This document shows, one piece after another, positions 1-9,324 of a stretch of 64,000 nt of DNA. The first letter of the stretch is position 1; every line of letters starts with the position of its first letter. The stretch comes from Mesodorylaimus sp. YZB2_4 (Eukaryota; Nematoda; Enoplea; Dorylaimida; Dorylaimidae): NCBI GenBank assembly GCA_030248295.1, contig JASANH010000138.1, positions 1 to 64,000 on the forward strand. Reading direction: 5' to 3'. Position numbers and translations under genes: made by a program. The notes below the pieces were generated by a model. It saw only the letters and a program-made list of their open reading frames with translations. It searched no databases and had not been told where the DNA came from.

Positions 1-116
1 CAGACGCCCATTGTCCATCTTGGCTAATCGTCACGAAACGTTAGCCAGGAAAACTCATTTGATTAAAACAAAAGGGTTTCGATTCGTCCCAATATTATTG
101 CAAATAACCTTACCTT

Positions 117-554
117 ATGTCGAGAGAAATGGTATTAGTGCCCGTGGCAGAATGGAGGCGACTGAAAGATCAACAACAGATGCCCCCTATGAATCAGTCA
201 CCAACTCCTCAACCCCCGCCAGTCATATCGGAAGTAGCAGAAGCTCTACCAAAAGAAAAACCAAGTGAAGCTGGTGACTTGATCAGCCTTTTACCAAAAG
301 CTTATCGAACCAGGGCTGCTATCATCATGCATTATATTGCGTCTTCTATAAATCCTGCTAAACGTGTGGTCTTTACTGATGGTGTAGTTGGTGCGCATGT
401 CATTGATTATTTACGATACGTTTTGAATTCGATTCCCACACACGCACCAATGTACATTGACAAATTTATGACCATGTTGCAATCTGCTGGTGTACCTGAA
501 AGTGTTTATCATCGGCATGTCATGCCAGTCTCTATAAAATGGCTGACATTTTGA
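117..554 (+). CDS. Polinton-type small protein ('protein X'-like)
   Basis: A single-exon ORF of 145 aa from the ATG at 117. It opens with MSREMVLVPVAEWRRLKD, the M-x-LVP-x-x-x-W/Y-x-x-L opening common in small proteins of invertebrate Polintons. A Pro/Gln-rich linker follows (about residues 22-48). The C-terminal half has LLPKAYRTRAA, then GAHVIDYLRYVLN (about residues 94-106), which matches the 'LP-x-x-x-R-x-x-A ... G-x-x-I-x-D-L-V/R-x' plan of that family. The function is unknown. I infer family membership from remembered patterns. Homology to an unrelated host protein cannot be excluded. Confidence 0.5.
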   Translation: MSREMVLVPVAEWRRLKDQQQMPPMNQSPTPQPPPVISEVAEALPKEKPSEAGDLISLLPKAYRTRAAIIMHYIASSINPAKRVVFTDGVVGAHVIDYLRYVLNSIPTHAPMYIDKFMTMLQSAGVPESVYHRHVMPVSIKWLTF

Positions 555-655
555 ATAAAAGTAGAAAATATTTTGTGTCTCCTCAAGTACTCACAAAAAG
601 GAACCAACCAAACGCATATAAGGCCTTTAACTTAACACAAATACATTTTCGAAAA

Positions 656-1454
656 ATGATTATCTTGCTCAGCATTTTTATTGGTACGGCTTCGGGTGCC
701 TGTCACTGTGGCAAAACAGAAATTCAATGTCGTGGAAGTATCTCTTACGCTGCTGTCCAGAAAGAAACTTGCTTCAGTACTATTCAAAGCATCATCCTCG
801 ACCATGGATCGTCCGTGACGGACTGCTCAGCCTGGGCTAACGAGAGAAGACCCATTAGAGTGATGGATCAGGGACTGTGTGCGTGCCTTCCTATGGCCAT
901 AGACTGTTCGGGCACAACAAACACCTTGCCGCCTACTACTTCCGATATTATTTTGTCGACCACAGTAGAAAATAACAGCACCTCACAAATAGAGACCAAA
1001 CACAGGTAAGTTTAATTTGTTTGATTTTTATTTAGGTCAACAAGTTTTTATTTCAGAACCGCAATTATTGCCGGATCAGTAATTGGTGTTCAAGCACTAG
1101 TGGGCATTGGTATCTTGGCTTTTATCATCATAAAAAGAAAGTAAGTGAAACTTGGTTTGCCTAAATTCACTTTTTCTACTTCAATCATCGACACCAAGTT
1201 TCATCCACCTACTCAAAATGATGGCGGAGCACCCATGGTAATCATCAATCCTAGCTTTCGACTGAGCGAATCTGAAGATGACAGTACGCCTTGAGTCTGT
1301 ACATTTTAACATATTTTAAAAATTCTACATCTTTTCAGCTCCATTGGTAAACCGCCTCAGCACAACTTCCACTTACACAACTGCAGGTCAAGAAGACAGA
1401 AACACCCGCCGCAGCACTCGTTCAAAAAAGCCCACTGGTTTTTATGGTCATTGA
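656..1454 (+). CDS. Small single-pass membrane protein with Cys-rich ectodomain
   Basis: The ATG at 656 starts a signal peptide (MIILLSIFIGTASG), then a Cys-rich ectodomain (ACHCGKTEIQC..., eight or more Cys) and a Thr/Ser-rich stalk ending at 1005. Intron 1006-1056 has good GT/AG ends. The next exon (1057-1140) encodes a transmembrane helix (AIIAGSVIGVQALVGIGILA) and a basic stop-transfer. Further open sequence (1195-1275, 1339-1454) looks like a cytoplasmic tail ending KKPTGFYGH at a stop at 1454. The junction after 1140 has no AG that keeps the tail frame, so exon 3 is uncertain or the gene is damaged. The layout resembles a glycoprotein-like type I membrane protein, but I recognise no family. 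Its position between Polinton-like pieces suggests it belongs to that element. Confidence 0.4.
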
Positions 1455-1542
1455 GCTTTTGTTATGTTCTTGCTCTTACGTCAGACAGACAAAGTCAACT
1501 AATAGTTTTTCTTCCAATCAACAAACACTTTACACAAACACT

Positions 1543-2081
1543 TTACAACAACAACGGTTCCGTGCTACCATCGGGGCCACAAATTCTCTTCACATACAAA
1601 TTAGTCAATCCTTGCTTGAACTGTACATAAGTACGAACATCATTTTTCACCGGCCTAATTCCAACATTCACGGCTTCATACGTGGCTCCCGGTACATCAA
1701 ATAACACTTTGTAAAAATTTTTAAAATTCATAATATCCTGATTCCTGGTCTGTACCCCCTTCATCTTCACACTTTCATCACATACGTAGCATTTGGAACA
1801 TAAACCAATAAACCTATCTGCCGTCTTCTCCACTTTCAACAGACCAGGCACCCTCTTCTGCTCAGCTCATCGAAAATGGTCGTTGGTGCTTCATAGCAGC
1901 CACCAGGATACTGATAATCAATATTACCTTGCCCACAATGTCCATTTTGATGTTGTTGCAATAATTCTTTGCATTGGAACAATTTGCCACAATCACCACA
2001 AACAAATTTCGTTGCCGCAGTACCGATATCATCAAGATCACCGAAATGGGCTTCCACAAAAAGAGCTTTCCGTTTAGGCAT
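1543..2081 (-). pseudogene. Fragment like the N-terminus of Polinton DNA polymerase B, frameshifted
   Basis: Read from the ATG at 2081 (MPKRKALF...), the product has a C2H2-like finger (CGDCGKLFQCKELLQQHQNGHC) followed by GGCYEAPTTIFDELSRRG. This resembles the 'zinc finger, then G-x-Y-x-x-P-x-T-x-F-x-x-L-x-x-x-G' run that precedes the exonuclease domain of protein-primed polymerases in Polintons. The frame breaks near 1840-1855 and continues in another frame to a stop at 1543. No polymerase motifs follow, so only the N-terminal part is present. The identification is tentative because these motifs are short. Confidence 0.35.
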
Positions 2082-2289
2082 TTTGATTTTTAGAGTTTGA
2101 TGCAAATTAAGCAGAACACAGAACTGAACGAAGACGACTTTCCACCAGCTGGACTGGAGAGAACACTGACCAGTCGGCCGAAATGGGCTCCTTTTATAGA
2201 TTTCTGTAAGGGGGTGATCTCGTTGGGGTGTACTGATCAGAGGCGCTAGATGACACATGGGTGTACACTCTTCATTCTGATTGGTCAAG

Positions 2290-2640
2290 GTGTACTTGAT
2301 AGGCGATCTCAGGGCTGACTTTAGGAGTGACTCACGGGTGCGCCTGATAGCCGATGTTGGTACACATACTCAATTCTGATTGGCTGAGGTGTACTTAAAT
2401 GGGTGACTTTAGGGTGACCTTGGGTGGGTGACTTTTTGGATGAGTCATAGGTGCGCTTGATAGTCGATGGGTGTACATGCTCGCTTCTAATGGGTGACTT
2501 TAGGGGTGACGTTTGGTGGGTGACTTTTTGGATGAGTCATAGGTGCGCTTGATAGTCGATGGGTGTACATGCTCGCTTCTAATTGGTCAGGGTGAACTTA
2601 TGGGTGTACTTTGGCTTTAAACACGACCAATCTCCGCTGT
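2290..2640. repeat. Tandem repeat, 91-bp period
   Basis: Positions 2401-2491 and 2492-2582 are near-identical 91-bp units. Each contains 'gggtgacttt', 'tttttggatgagtcataggt' and 'gatagtcgatgggtgtacat'. A third, more diverged unit is visible at about 2290-2400. The repeat lies just outside the polymerase fragment, where a terminal repeat of the element would be expected, but no matching inverted copy is in the window. Confidence 0.75.
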
Positions 2641-3019
2641 CTGCTCTCAGTGTTCATTCTGCAGTCGTCGTGAATGGTGGCTAGCGGAAGAGCTCCAGCG
2701 GTCAGTGTTCAATTCTGGAGTGGTCACCAGCAGTGGTAAAGGAAAAGATAAACATTTACTCTGTTTTGTGATACTATCGTTTAGCATTTGTTATTGTGTG
2801 ACATTATGTGGGTTTATGAAAGTCATGTGACGTAAACTTACACTTGTCATTGACCTTGTTATTTTATCCACTTTACACTATCCAAAAAAGATTGTAAAGT
2901 TACCATCAAGCGATCTACTTATTTATTGCAAGACTAGCTTACTGTAAGTACAGTGCTGCTTCACACTTTATACTTCTTACTATACTTTACATAAGCAAAA
3001 ATTAACCCCAGGCTCTGAG

Positions 3020-3180
3020 GATTACTGTAACTTTACACTGAATACAGTACACTCTCTGTGCGGCACCTGAAAATGTGCTGCTTCACACTCCACACAGTAG
3101 TTAACATCACTGAAATCAGCTGCAGGATGTGCGTTGGTTACTGTAACTTTGCACTCAGTACAGTACGCTGTCTGTCTCTG
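3020..3180. repeat. Short dispersed repeat, two copies about 113 bp apart
   Basis: A stretch of about 38 bp beginning 'ttactgtaactttacact' (about 3023) recurs as 'ttactgtaactttgcact' (about 3136), both continuing with a 'cagtacrctstctgt' core. A second motif, 'catgtctctgtcctttgacg', occurs at about 3429 and again at 3601. The whole 2.65-3.78 kb stretch is AT-rich and repetitive, with no coding signal. Confidence 0.5.
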
Positions 3181-3784
3181 TACACATATGGATTTCCTAG
3201 GTTGCACTCTGTAGCCTGCGATAATTTCAAAACTTTACACTTATGCCCAACTTTTCAACATAATGTCTGAAGTAAATAAACCAGGATGTCACTAGATAGT
3301 ACAATTATTGCACGAAAAAATTCACAAAAAATTTTTCTGTGAGAGCACAAATTTGAAAAACTCAAAAATTAAAAACAGAATGCCCCGAGATCAAATAACA
3401 ATGCACAATAAATGCCGATAAAAAAAAGCATGTCTCTGTCCTTTGACGATATTATAGTTTGTCAGAAAAACAAAACATAAAAAAATTCCTTCGATAAAAC
3501 AAAAAATAATATTTTTAACTTTGCTAGTCACATCACTGGTTTGTGAGAAAAATTGGAAAACTCAACTCGTCAGTCCTTCGCTGCTAAAAATTTAAAAAAC
3601 CATGTCTCTGTCCTTTGACGATTTTAGGATTACTGTAACTACTCCAGGCCTACTGTAGGTAGTTCCATACATGACGGTAACGCGCTTCGCGCGCTACTTC
3701 ACACTGCCCATGCTTAACCATTGTGGCTCAAAAGGTACCAGCTCAGGGGGGTACGCTATTACTACTAGCTTCCCTCCATTTTAG

Positions 3785-6700
3785 ATCCGAGCCGACCCGA
3801 AGAAAAAGAAAGCCGACGACCTGATCGCCGCCGAAGCCAAGGGCAAGCAGTTGACTCCGCAGCAGCTGCTCGAGATCTTCGAGAACCTGGCCAAGGGAAT
3901 GAGGCTGACGCCCGAGATGCTGCGAGCCATCTTCGAAGTAAGGCCCTATCGGCCCTCTGAAAGTCTCTCTCTCGCTCTCCTGGATTAGCCTGATGGCTCC
4001 CTGGATCTGCCGGCATGCTTTTCCATGGGATCCCCAGAGCGGTGTGCTCCCTCCGTTCTCGTTGGACGCGTGGGGTCACGCTTTTCTGGCGATGGGAGGA
4101 ATGTAATAGGTGCCTTCAGTGGTTATCCTATTTGCATAAGACATCTAGTGTGCACACGAGGCACAGACTATTTGTCTCCCTCCTCCCTGGTCAGGGCCGA
4201 GCGAGGCCAAGAGGCCGAGCTGACTGGTTTTCCCAACATGCGAGGGATTGATAGGACTAGTTCCTGGATCCCGAGCACCGCCTATATAAAGGCTCTGCTC
4301 CTGGCCTGGCGAGATCAGTTCAGTTCGATCAGTAAGACTCCTCGGCGACCTGACGATTGTAGCCGGCTCTTCCGATCCTGCGTGAGTCCCCCTAGTCCGG
4401 CGTAGTGGACACGTGTAATAAACTACATCGGTACTTGGGCTGCGTGGCTTGATTCGAACCTCTACACCATAGCGCAGTTGGTTTAGTGTACACGCACGAG
4501 AACCCGACTGTTTCATGGGCTAGTGACTGCACAACTTATTCTGACGTTAACTCACGTAAAAAGCGTGTGACTGATTTGAAGTTATGTTTCAATTGCCTTG
4601 GAAATCGCCATCGTGTTGACGAGTGCAAAAGCAGCCGAAGCTGTCCAACCTGCAAACAGCGTCACCATCGATCAATCTGCCCTGGCTATGGACAGAAACC
4701 AGGTTCTCAGTCTGTCCCCGCTACAACGATGATCACGGAAAATTCTTCAAAGGCTTCGTTTATGCTCTCAGCCAAGGTGTCCGTTTCTTGTGGCTCCTCT
4801 CCAGCCTCCTTTGAAGGAAATGCGGTACTCGATTCCGCTAGTCAGCGTTCATACGTCTCCTCAGAGTTCGCTAAGAAAATCAATGCTCGTACTGTTCAAA
4901 CTGAAAAGATTTTGGTTTCTGCTTTCCGAGGTTTGCAAAGTACCTTTAAGGCTCGCATGGTATCATTCCATATTCGCACAAAATCTGGTTTTTCGATTTA
5001 TGTTTACGCCTATGTAGTGCCCACTATCACTGACTCAACGAGTCGACCATTTATCCGTCTCTCCCCTGAAGGCACGCAATTCTTGGAGCAACACGACCTC
5101 GCAGATTCGATTCCCAGCTCTCCCGAAAATCGCTCTATCGATCTTCTGATCGGCGCTGAATATTGGAATCAAATCTTCTCGGAATCCTGCGTCCCAGTAC
5201 CAGGCCACCCCTCTCTTTCGCTCATTTTTTCTCGTCTCGGGTGGGTGCTGACTGGAGCAGGTGAATCTCTTGTTGATACTAGTGCATCCACGAATATCGT
5301 CTCTCACTTCACGACTCTCTTCACATTGGCATCGTCTCAGGATCAGAACGATCAGCATCAATCTCTAGAGATGGATCCTTGCGCCTGCGCCGCAAATGAT
5401 CCCTCTGTATTCTGGGATCTCGAACAAATTGGCATCAAGGATGCGGCTACAGATCGCAATGATGAACTCGTCCTTCGGAATTTTGAAGAAACCATTCAGT
5501 TTTCCAACAATCGCTATTACGTGAAATGGCCTTGGATTTATTCAGACTATGACCTTCCAAAAAACTATCAACCGTCTCTTCACCGAATTAACTCGATGCT
5601 GAAGCGTCATGGCTCTTCTCCAGAGGTTTTCGGTCAGTATCAAGCAGTAATCGATTATCAGCTCGAGAAAGGAATTATCGAGAAGGTCCCAGAATCTGCA
5701 TGTGCGGCAAAGGAGCACTATATTCCTCACCACGCCGTCATCACCCCGGGCCGCTCCACAAAACTTCGCGTCGTCTACGATGGCTCAGCCAAGACTAGCA
5801 AGTCCGATCTTAGCCTAAACGAATGCCTACATCGCGGACCAGTCATACTCGACAACATTGTCCATCTTCTCATTCGCTTTCAACTTCACCCTATTGGAAT
5901 CGTAGCAGATATTGAGAAGGCCTTTCTGCAAGTCGGCCTGCAAGAGGAAGATCGAGATGTTACTAGGTTCCTCTGGCTCAAGAACCCGTCAAAGTTAACT
6001 ACAGAAAACAATCTACAAATCTTCCGATTCGCTCGAGTACCCTTCGGAATCATCACCTCTCCATTTCTCTTGGCAGCTACTGTTGCGCATCACCTCAAGA
6101 AATATAATACGACTCTGTCCCAGCGCATGCTGGAGGATATTTATGTCGATAACGTTATCTCTGGTGCCGACTCTGAAGACGAAGCGTATCAATTCTATCA
6201 CGAGGGAAAACAAATATTTCACGACGCATCGATGAATCTTCGCGAATGGGCAACCTCATCCTCTGATCTCAGGAAGGCTTTGCTTGGACCCGACCGCGTC
6301 ATTAACTCCGAAGTTAAGGTCCTTGGTCTTGTTTGGAACACTGAAACTGATGAGCTTCGTATCAAGGGTTTTTGCTCGCGCTCTCATTCAGCCACGAAGC
6401 GCACTGTTCTCCAGACGATTGCCTGCATCTTCGACCCTCTCGGATATACCTCCCCCATAGTCGTCCCTGCCAAGATTTTTCTTCAGTCCTTATGGAAAGC
6501 CAAGAACGACTGGGATAGCCATCTACCAGAAAATGCTGTTCGTGAATGGAATGAACACCTTGATTATCTTCAACTTATTGAAAAGGCTTCGTGGCCCCGT
6601 TCCTTTCTTCCTTCCACCCCCGCTCAAGTCAAATTTCAAATTCACTGCTTCTCAGATGCTTCGAAAGCTGCTTACGGCTGTTGTGTGTACCTTCGCTGCG

Positions 6701-9324
6701 AATCATCCGGCGATTTTTCGTCTCGTCTCATCTTTGCAAAGTCACGTATCTCGCCACTAAAGCACCAGCAGTCGATTCCCCGGCTAGAATTGATCGCAGC
6801 CGATATTGGCAGCCGCTGCATTTCCCTTGCAATTAAAGCGCTGCAACCTCTGAAGCTTGAGATCGAAGGAAGCTTCCTGTGGACTGATTCCCAACGCGTA
6901 TTTCACTGGCTTCACAATCCTCGCCCTGACACCCCCTTCATCCGCAACAGAGTCAGCAAGATTCGTGAAGTTCAAGATACTCGATACAGATTCGGTCCTG
7001 GAAAACTCAATCCAGCTGACATCATCTCTCGAGGAATGAAGGCTGAAAGTTTTTCCGCCAACAAAGCCTGGTGGCACGGACCCGAATTCCTACGAAGCAA
7101 GGAATCTGATTGGCCACAATCACCATCGAGTGCTACAGCCGATCCTTACCCATCGCATCCTATCCTGGTAACCTGGACCCAGGAGGAAGAGAGACACCTC
7201 TATTGCGGCGGTATTCAACTTTGACTCAGCTCCTGCGTATCATCGCCTTCATGTTACGATTTATCGCTCGCTGCCGCCGGCTAGCTTTGACATCAAATAG
7301 CTCGAAGCTCTCTTCATCGGGAATTTCAGGGGCACGACTCTTCCTAATCCGATATGTGCAGCGCGTGCACTTTCCTGATGGACCATCCTCTACTGCACCA
7401 ATCCGCACCTACACTGATGGGGGAGGAATTCTTCGATGTCAGACACGTTTGGAGAACTCTGACATACCTCAAAATCCGATCCTCTTGCCAAAAGAAAGCA
7501 GTCTCACTCGTCTCATTATTATGGACACACATATCCGATCGAGTCACGTCGGGGTCTCTCATACACTCTCTTTGTTACGAGAAAAATCCGTTTTGCGAAA
7601 ATGCCTTATCTGCAAACGTACCGATGGCGGACCATACAAGGCCCCTCTTTTCCCGCAACTACCTGCATCCAGAGTAGCAAGATCACTGCCATTTGAGAGC
7701 ACGGGGCTCGACTACCTTGGCCCACTCCTGGTCAAAACGAAATATGGATTAGTCAAGAACTGGATCTGCCTCTTTACATGCCTCGTCACCCGCGCTATCC
7801 ACCTAGAAGTAGTGGAATCTCTCTCGTCTTCGGGATTTTTGCTCTGCCTCTCGCGATTCATCTCTCGCCGTGGGAAGCCATCACTGATCATATCTGATAA
7901 CGCGAAGCAGTTCAAGCAAGTCGATTCATTTATTTCATCGTACTGCAACGATCACGAAATTAACTGGCATTTCATCACTGAGAATGCTCCCTGGGAAGGC
8001 GGATTCTACGAACGCCTGATCGGAATGGTCAAGCAATGCCTTCGGAAATCAATCGATCATGCCACTCTAACTTCCTCTCAGCTGCAAACCATCGCGTGCG
8101 AAATCGAAGCGATCTTGAACTCTCGCCCTCTCGTCTATGTCGGCTCCGATCTCGATGACGGAAGGGATCTGACCCCGCAATTATTCCTTTCGACTCGGAC
8201 ATCCGCTTCCATCGATGGTCTTGCTTCAACCAAGAACAAATTCCGGAACACTGATCTCGTCGCTTTGTGGAAAAAGAGCCAAAATTATCTCGATATGTTT
8301 TGGCAATGCTGGCGTCGTCAATACCTGACATCTTTAATGGAAAGGTCTGGATGGACGCATCGACAGCCACGAATTCGATCATCTATGCCCCCTCGTGTTG
8401 GTGAAATCGTCCTTGTAAAGTTCCCCACGCCACGAATGCAATGGCCTCTCGGAAAAATCATCGAGCTGTACATGGGAAAGGACGGATTTGTCCGAAAAGC
8501 ATTGGTCAAACTGCCTTCCGGACGTACCATACGACGTCCTATTCAAAACTTGGTCCCACTCGAATGCACAACAAACTCTGCTACAGCCTTAGCATGTGTA
8601 AAGGACACGCAGAAGTACACGCACTATGCATGCATCTGAAATACATAAAGATTCGCTTAAAGTATTATCTAAAACGTATCTAAACGATTTCCGTCTAAGT
8701 TTATTTTTCCCGCTTATTTGAAATTCGAGGTCTGTTTATGAGTTCTCGTTCTAACACCGTTTCCTCTCAACTAACTCGTGAGTGCGCTTTTCCCTTTCTC
8801 GGGTTTCCTTTTATACGCTATTGAATGTGGTAAATGGGCATCTGCTGAGTTATTCGGGTCTACTGAAATCTATGACCTCCCAATCCCCTGGGTTTGGGAG
8901 CTCTCGCCCTCCGGAGTGTCGCGAAATGCGCGATTGATACGAGGAAGCAGCGCCTCGCCTACTGCACAATGCCCGAGAATGGAACACTTTACACCTCTAA
9001 ATGATATGTGATTTGGGATCGTTCATGCGATGTGTGCGTTTCCTCTGTTGACCTGAACGGTCTGTTCCTTGTGTTTCTCTTGATTACTTAAAGCACCAGA
9101 CTCGAAGCATTGTCGCCTCTCTCCATATTTATATCTCGCGACAGCTGTCGACTCTGTACATCGACCGTTCCAAGCTGCGAACGGTGCTGCACCAGATGGT
9201 CAACGATCGTCTGCTGACCAACGATGAGGCCAAGGACGTGGAACGACGTTGCGAGTCGCACATGGTCGCCGGCGGAGGCAGGATGAAACTGAGCGACCTG
9301 CAGGCCATGCTCAAGAAGCGCTGA
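3785..9324 (+). CDS. Unrecognised gene, two C-terminal exons around a retrotransposon
   Basis: Exon 3785-3937 (51 codons, after a 'tccattttag' acceptor, before 'gtaagg') and exon 9145-9324 (60 codons, after 'atatctcgcgacag', ending TGA at 9322) are both phase 0. Joined, they give a charged helical segment: a Lys-rich start (RADPKKKKADD), two 'LTP' repeats (KQLTPQQLLEIFE, MRLTPEMLRAIFE), then LSTLYIDRSKLRTVL and a C-terminus SDLQAMLKKR. The paired LTP-x-x-L-x-x-IF repeats suggest a small helical repeat. I recognise no family. Upstream exons are not visible and may lie left of the window, beyond the Polinton-like insertion. The 5.2-kb intron is occupied by a BEL/Pao element. Exon edges are convincing; the function is unknown. 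Confidence 0.6.
4486..7224 (+). pseudogene. BEL/Pao gag C-terminus, protease, reverse transcriptase and RNase H
   Basis: About 912 codons are open. In order they hold: gag zinc knuckles (CFNCLGNRHRVDEC and CPTCKQRHHRSIC, residues about 33-66); an aspartic-protease-like segment with ALDSASQRSY-type context (VLDSASQRSY, about residue 113); a reverse transcriptase with DIEKAFLQV (about 490) and the catalytic box IYVDNVISG (about 550); and an RNase H region with CFSDASKAAYG, RLELIAAD and LWTDSQRVFHWL. The YVDN box instead of YVDD is common in this clade. The frame ends at 7224 while homology continues in a second frame, so the polyprotein is broken. The upstream start is artificial because gag is truncated. 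Confidence 0.85.
7110..8639 (+). pseudogene. BEL/Pao integrase segment, second frame
   Basis: This frame continues the polyprotein after a frameshift at about 7190. It shows the linker LRIIAFMLRFIAR, an HHCC-type zinc site (HIRSSHVGVSHTLSLLR ... KCLICKR) and the integrase core with its three acidic residues in context (STGLDYLGPL, IISDNAKQF, GGFYERLIG). A C-terminal chromo/SH3-like tail follows (PRVGEIVLVKF). Between the His pair and the Cys pair about eight residues, usually including a Phe-Trp-Ile motif, are missing, suggesting a small in-frame deletion. The core triad looks intact, but the frameshift and deletion make a functional product unlikely. Confidence 0.8.

Larger units (their letters stand above)
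1..2640. mobile_element. Edge of a Polinton/Maverick-like element (partial)
   Basis: Three neighbouring coding pieces suggest the end of a large Polinton-type DNA element that continues beyond the left edge of the window: a short ORF like the 'protein X' of these elements (117-554), a small signal-peptide/TM protein gene (656-1454), and an opposite-strand fragment like the zinc-finger N-terminus of the family's DNA polymerase B (1543-2081). Repetitive DNA follows (2290-2640). No capsid, integrase or packaging ATPase gene lies inside the window, so the assignment rests on the small ORFs and their grouping. The polymerase piece is frameshifted, so at least this copy is decayed. Confidence 0.45.
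4250..8640 (+). mobile_element. BEL/Pao LTR retrotransposon, 5'-truncated and frameshifted
   Basis: An LTR-like piece (TATA box 'cctatataaaggc' near 4281, poly(A) signal 'aataaa' near 4419) runs almost directly into the last part of gag, so the leader and most of gag are missing. Pol follows in two overlapping frames (4486-7224 and 7110-8639). No downstream LTR copy is visible before the host exon at 9145. The element sits in the sense orientation inside an intron. Truncation, frameshift and the missing 3' LTR say it is a dead copy. Confidence 0.8.

Noticed and set aside
3765-4079. Minus-strand ORF of 104 codons
   Set aside because: It is the antisense shadow of the plus-strand exon 3785-3937, which has proper splice sites and an in-frame partner.
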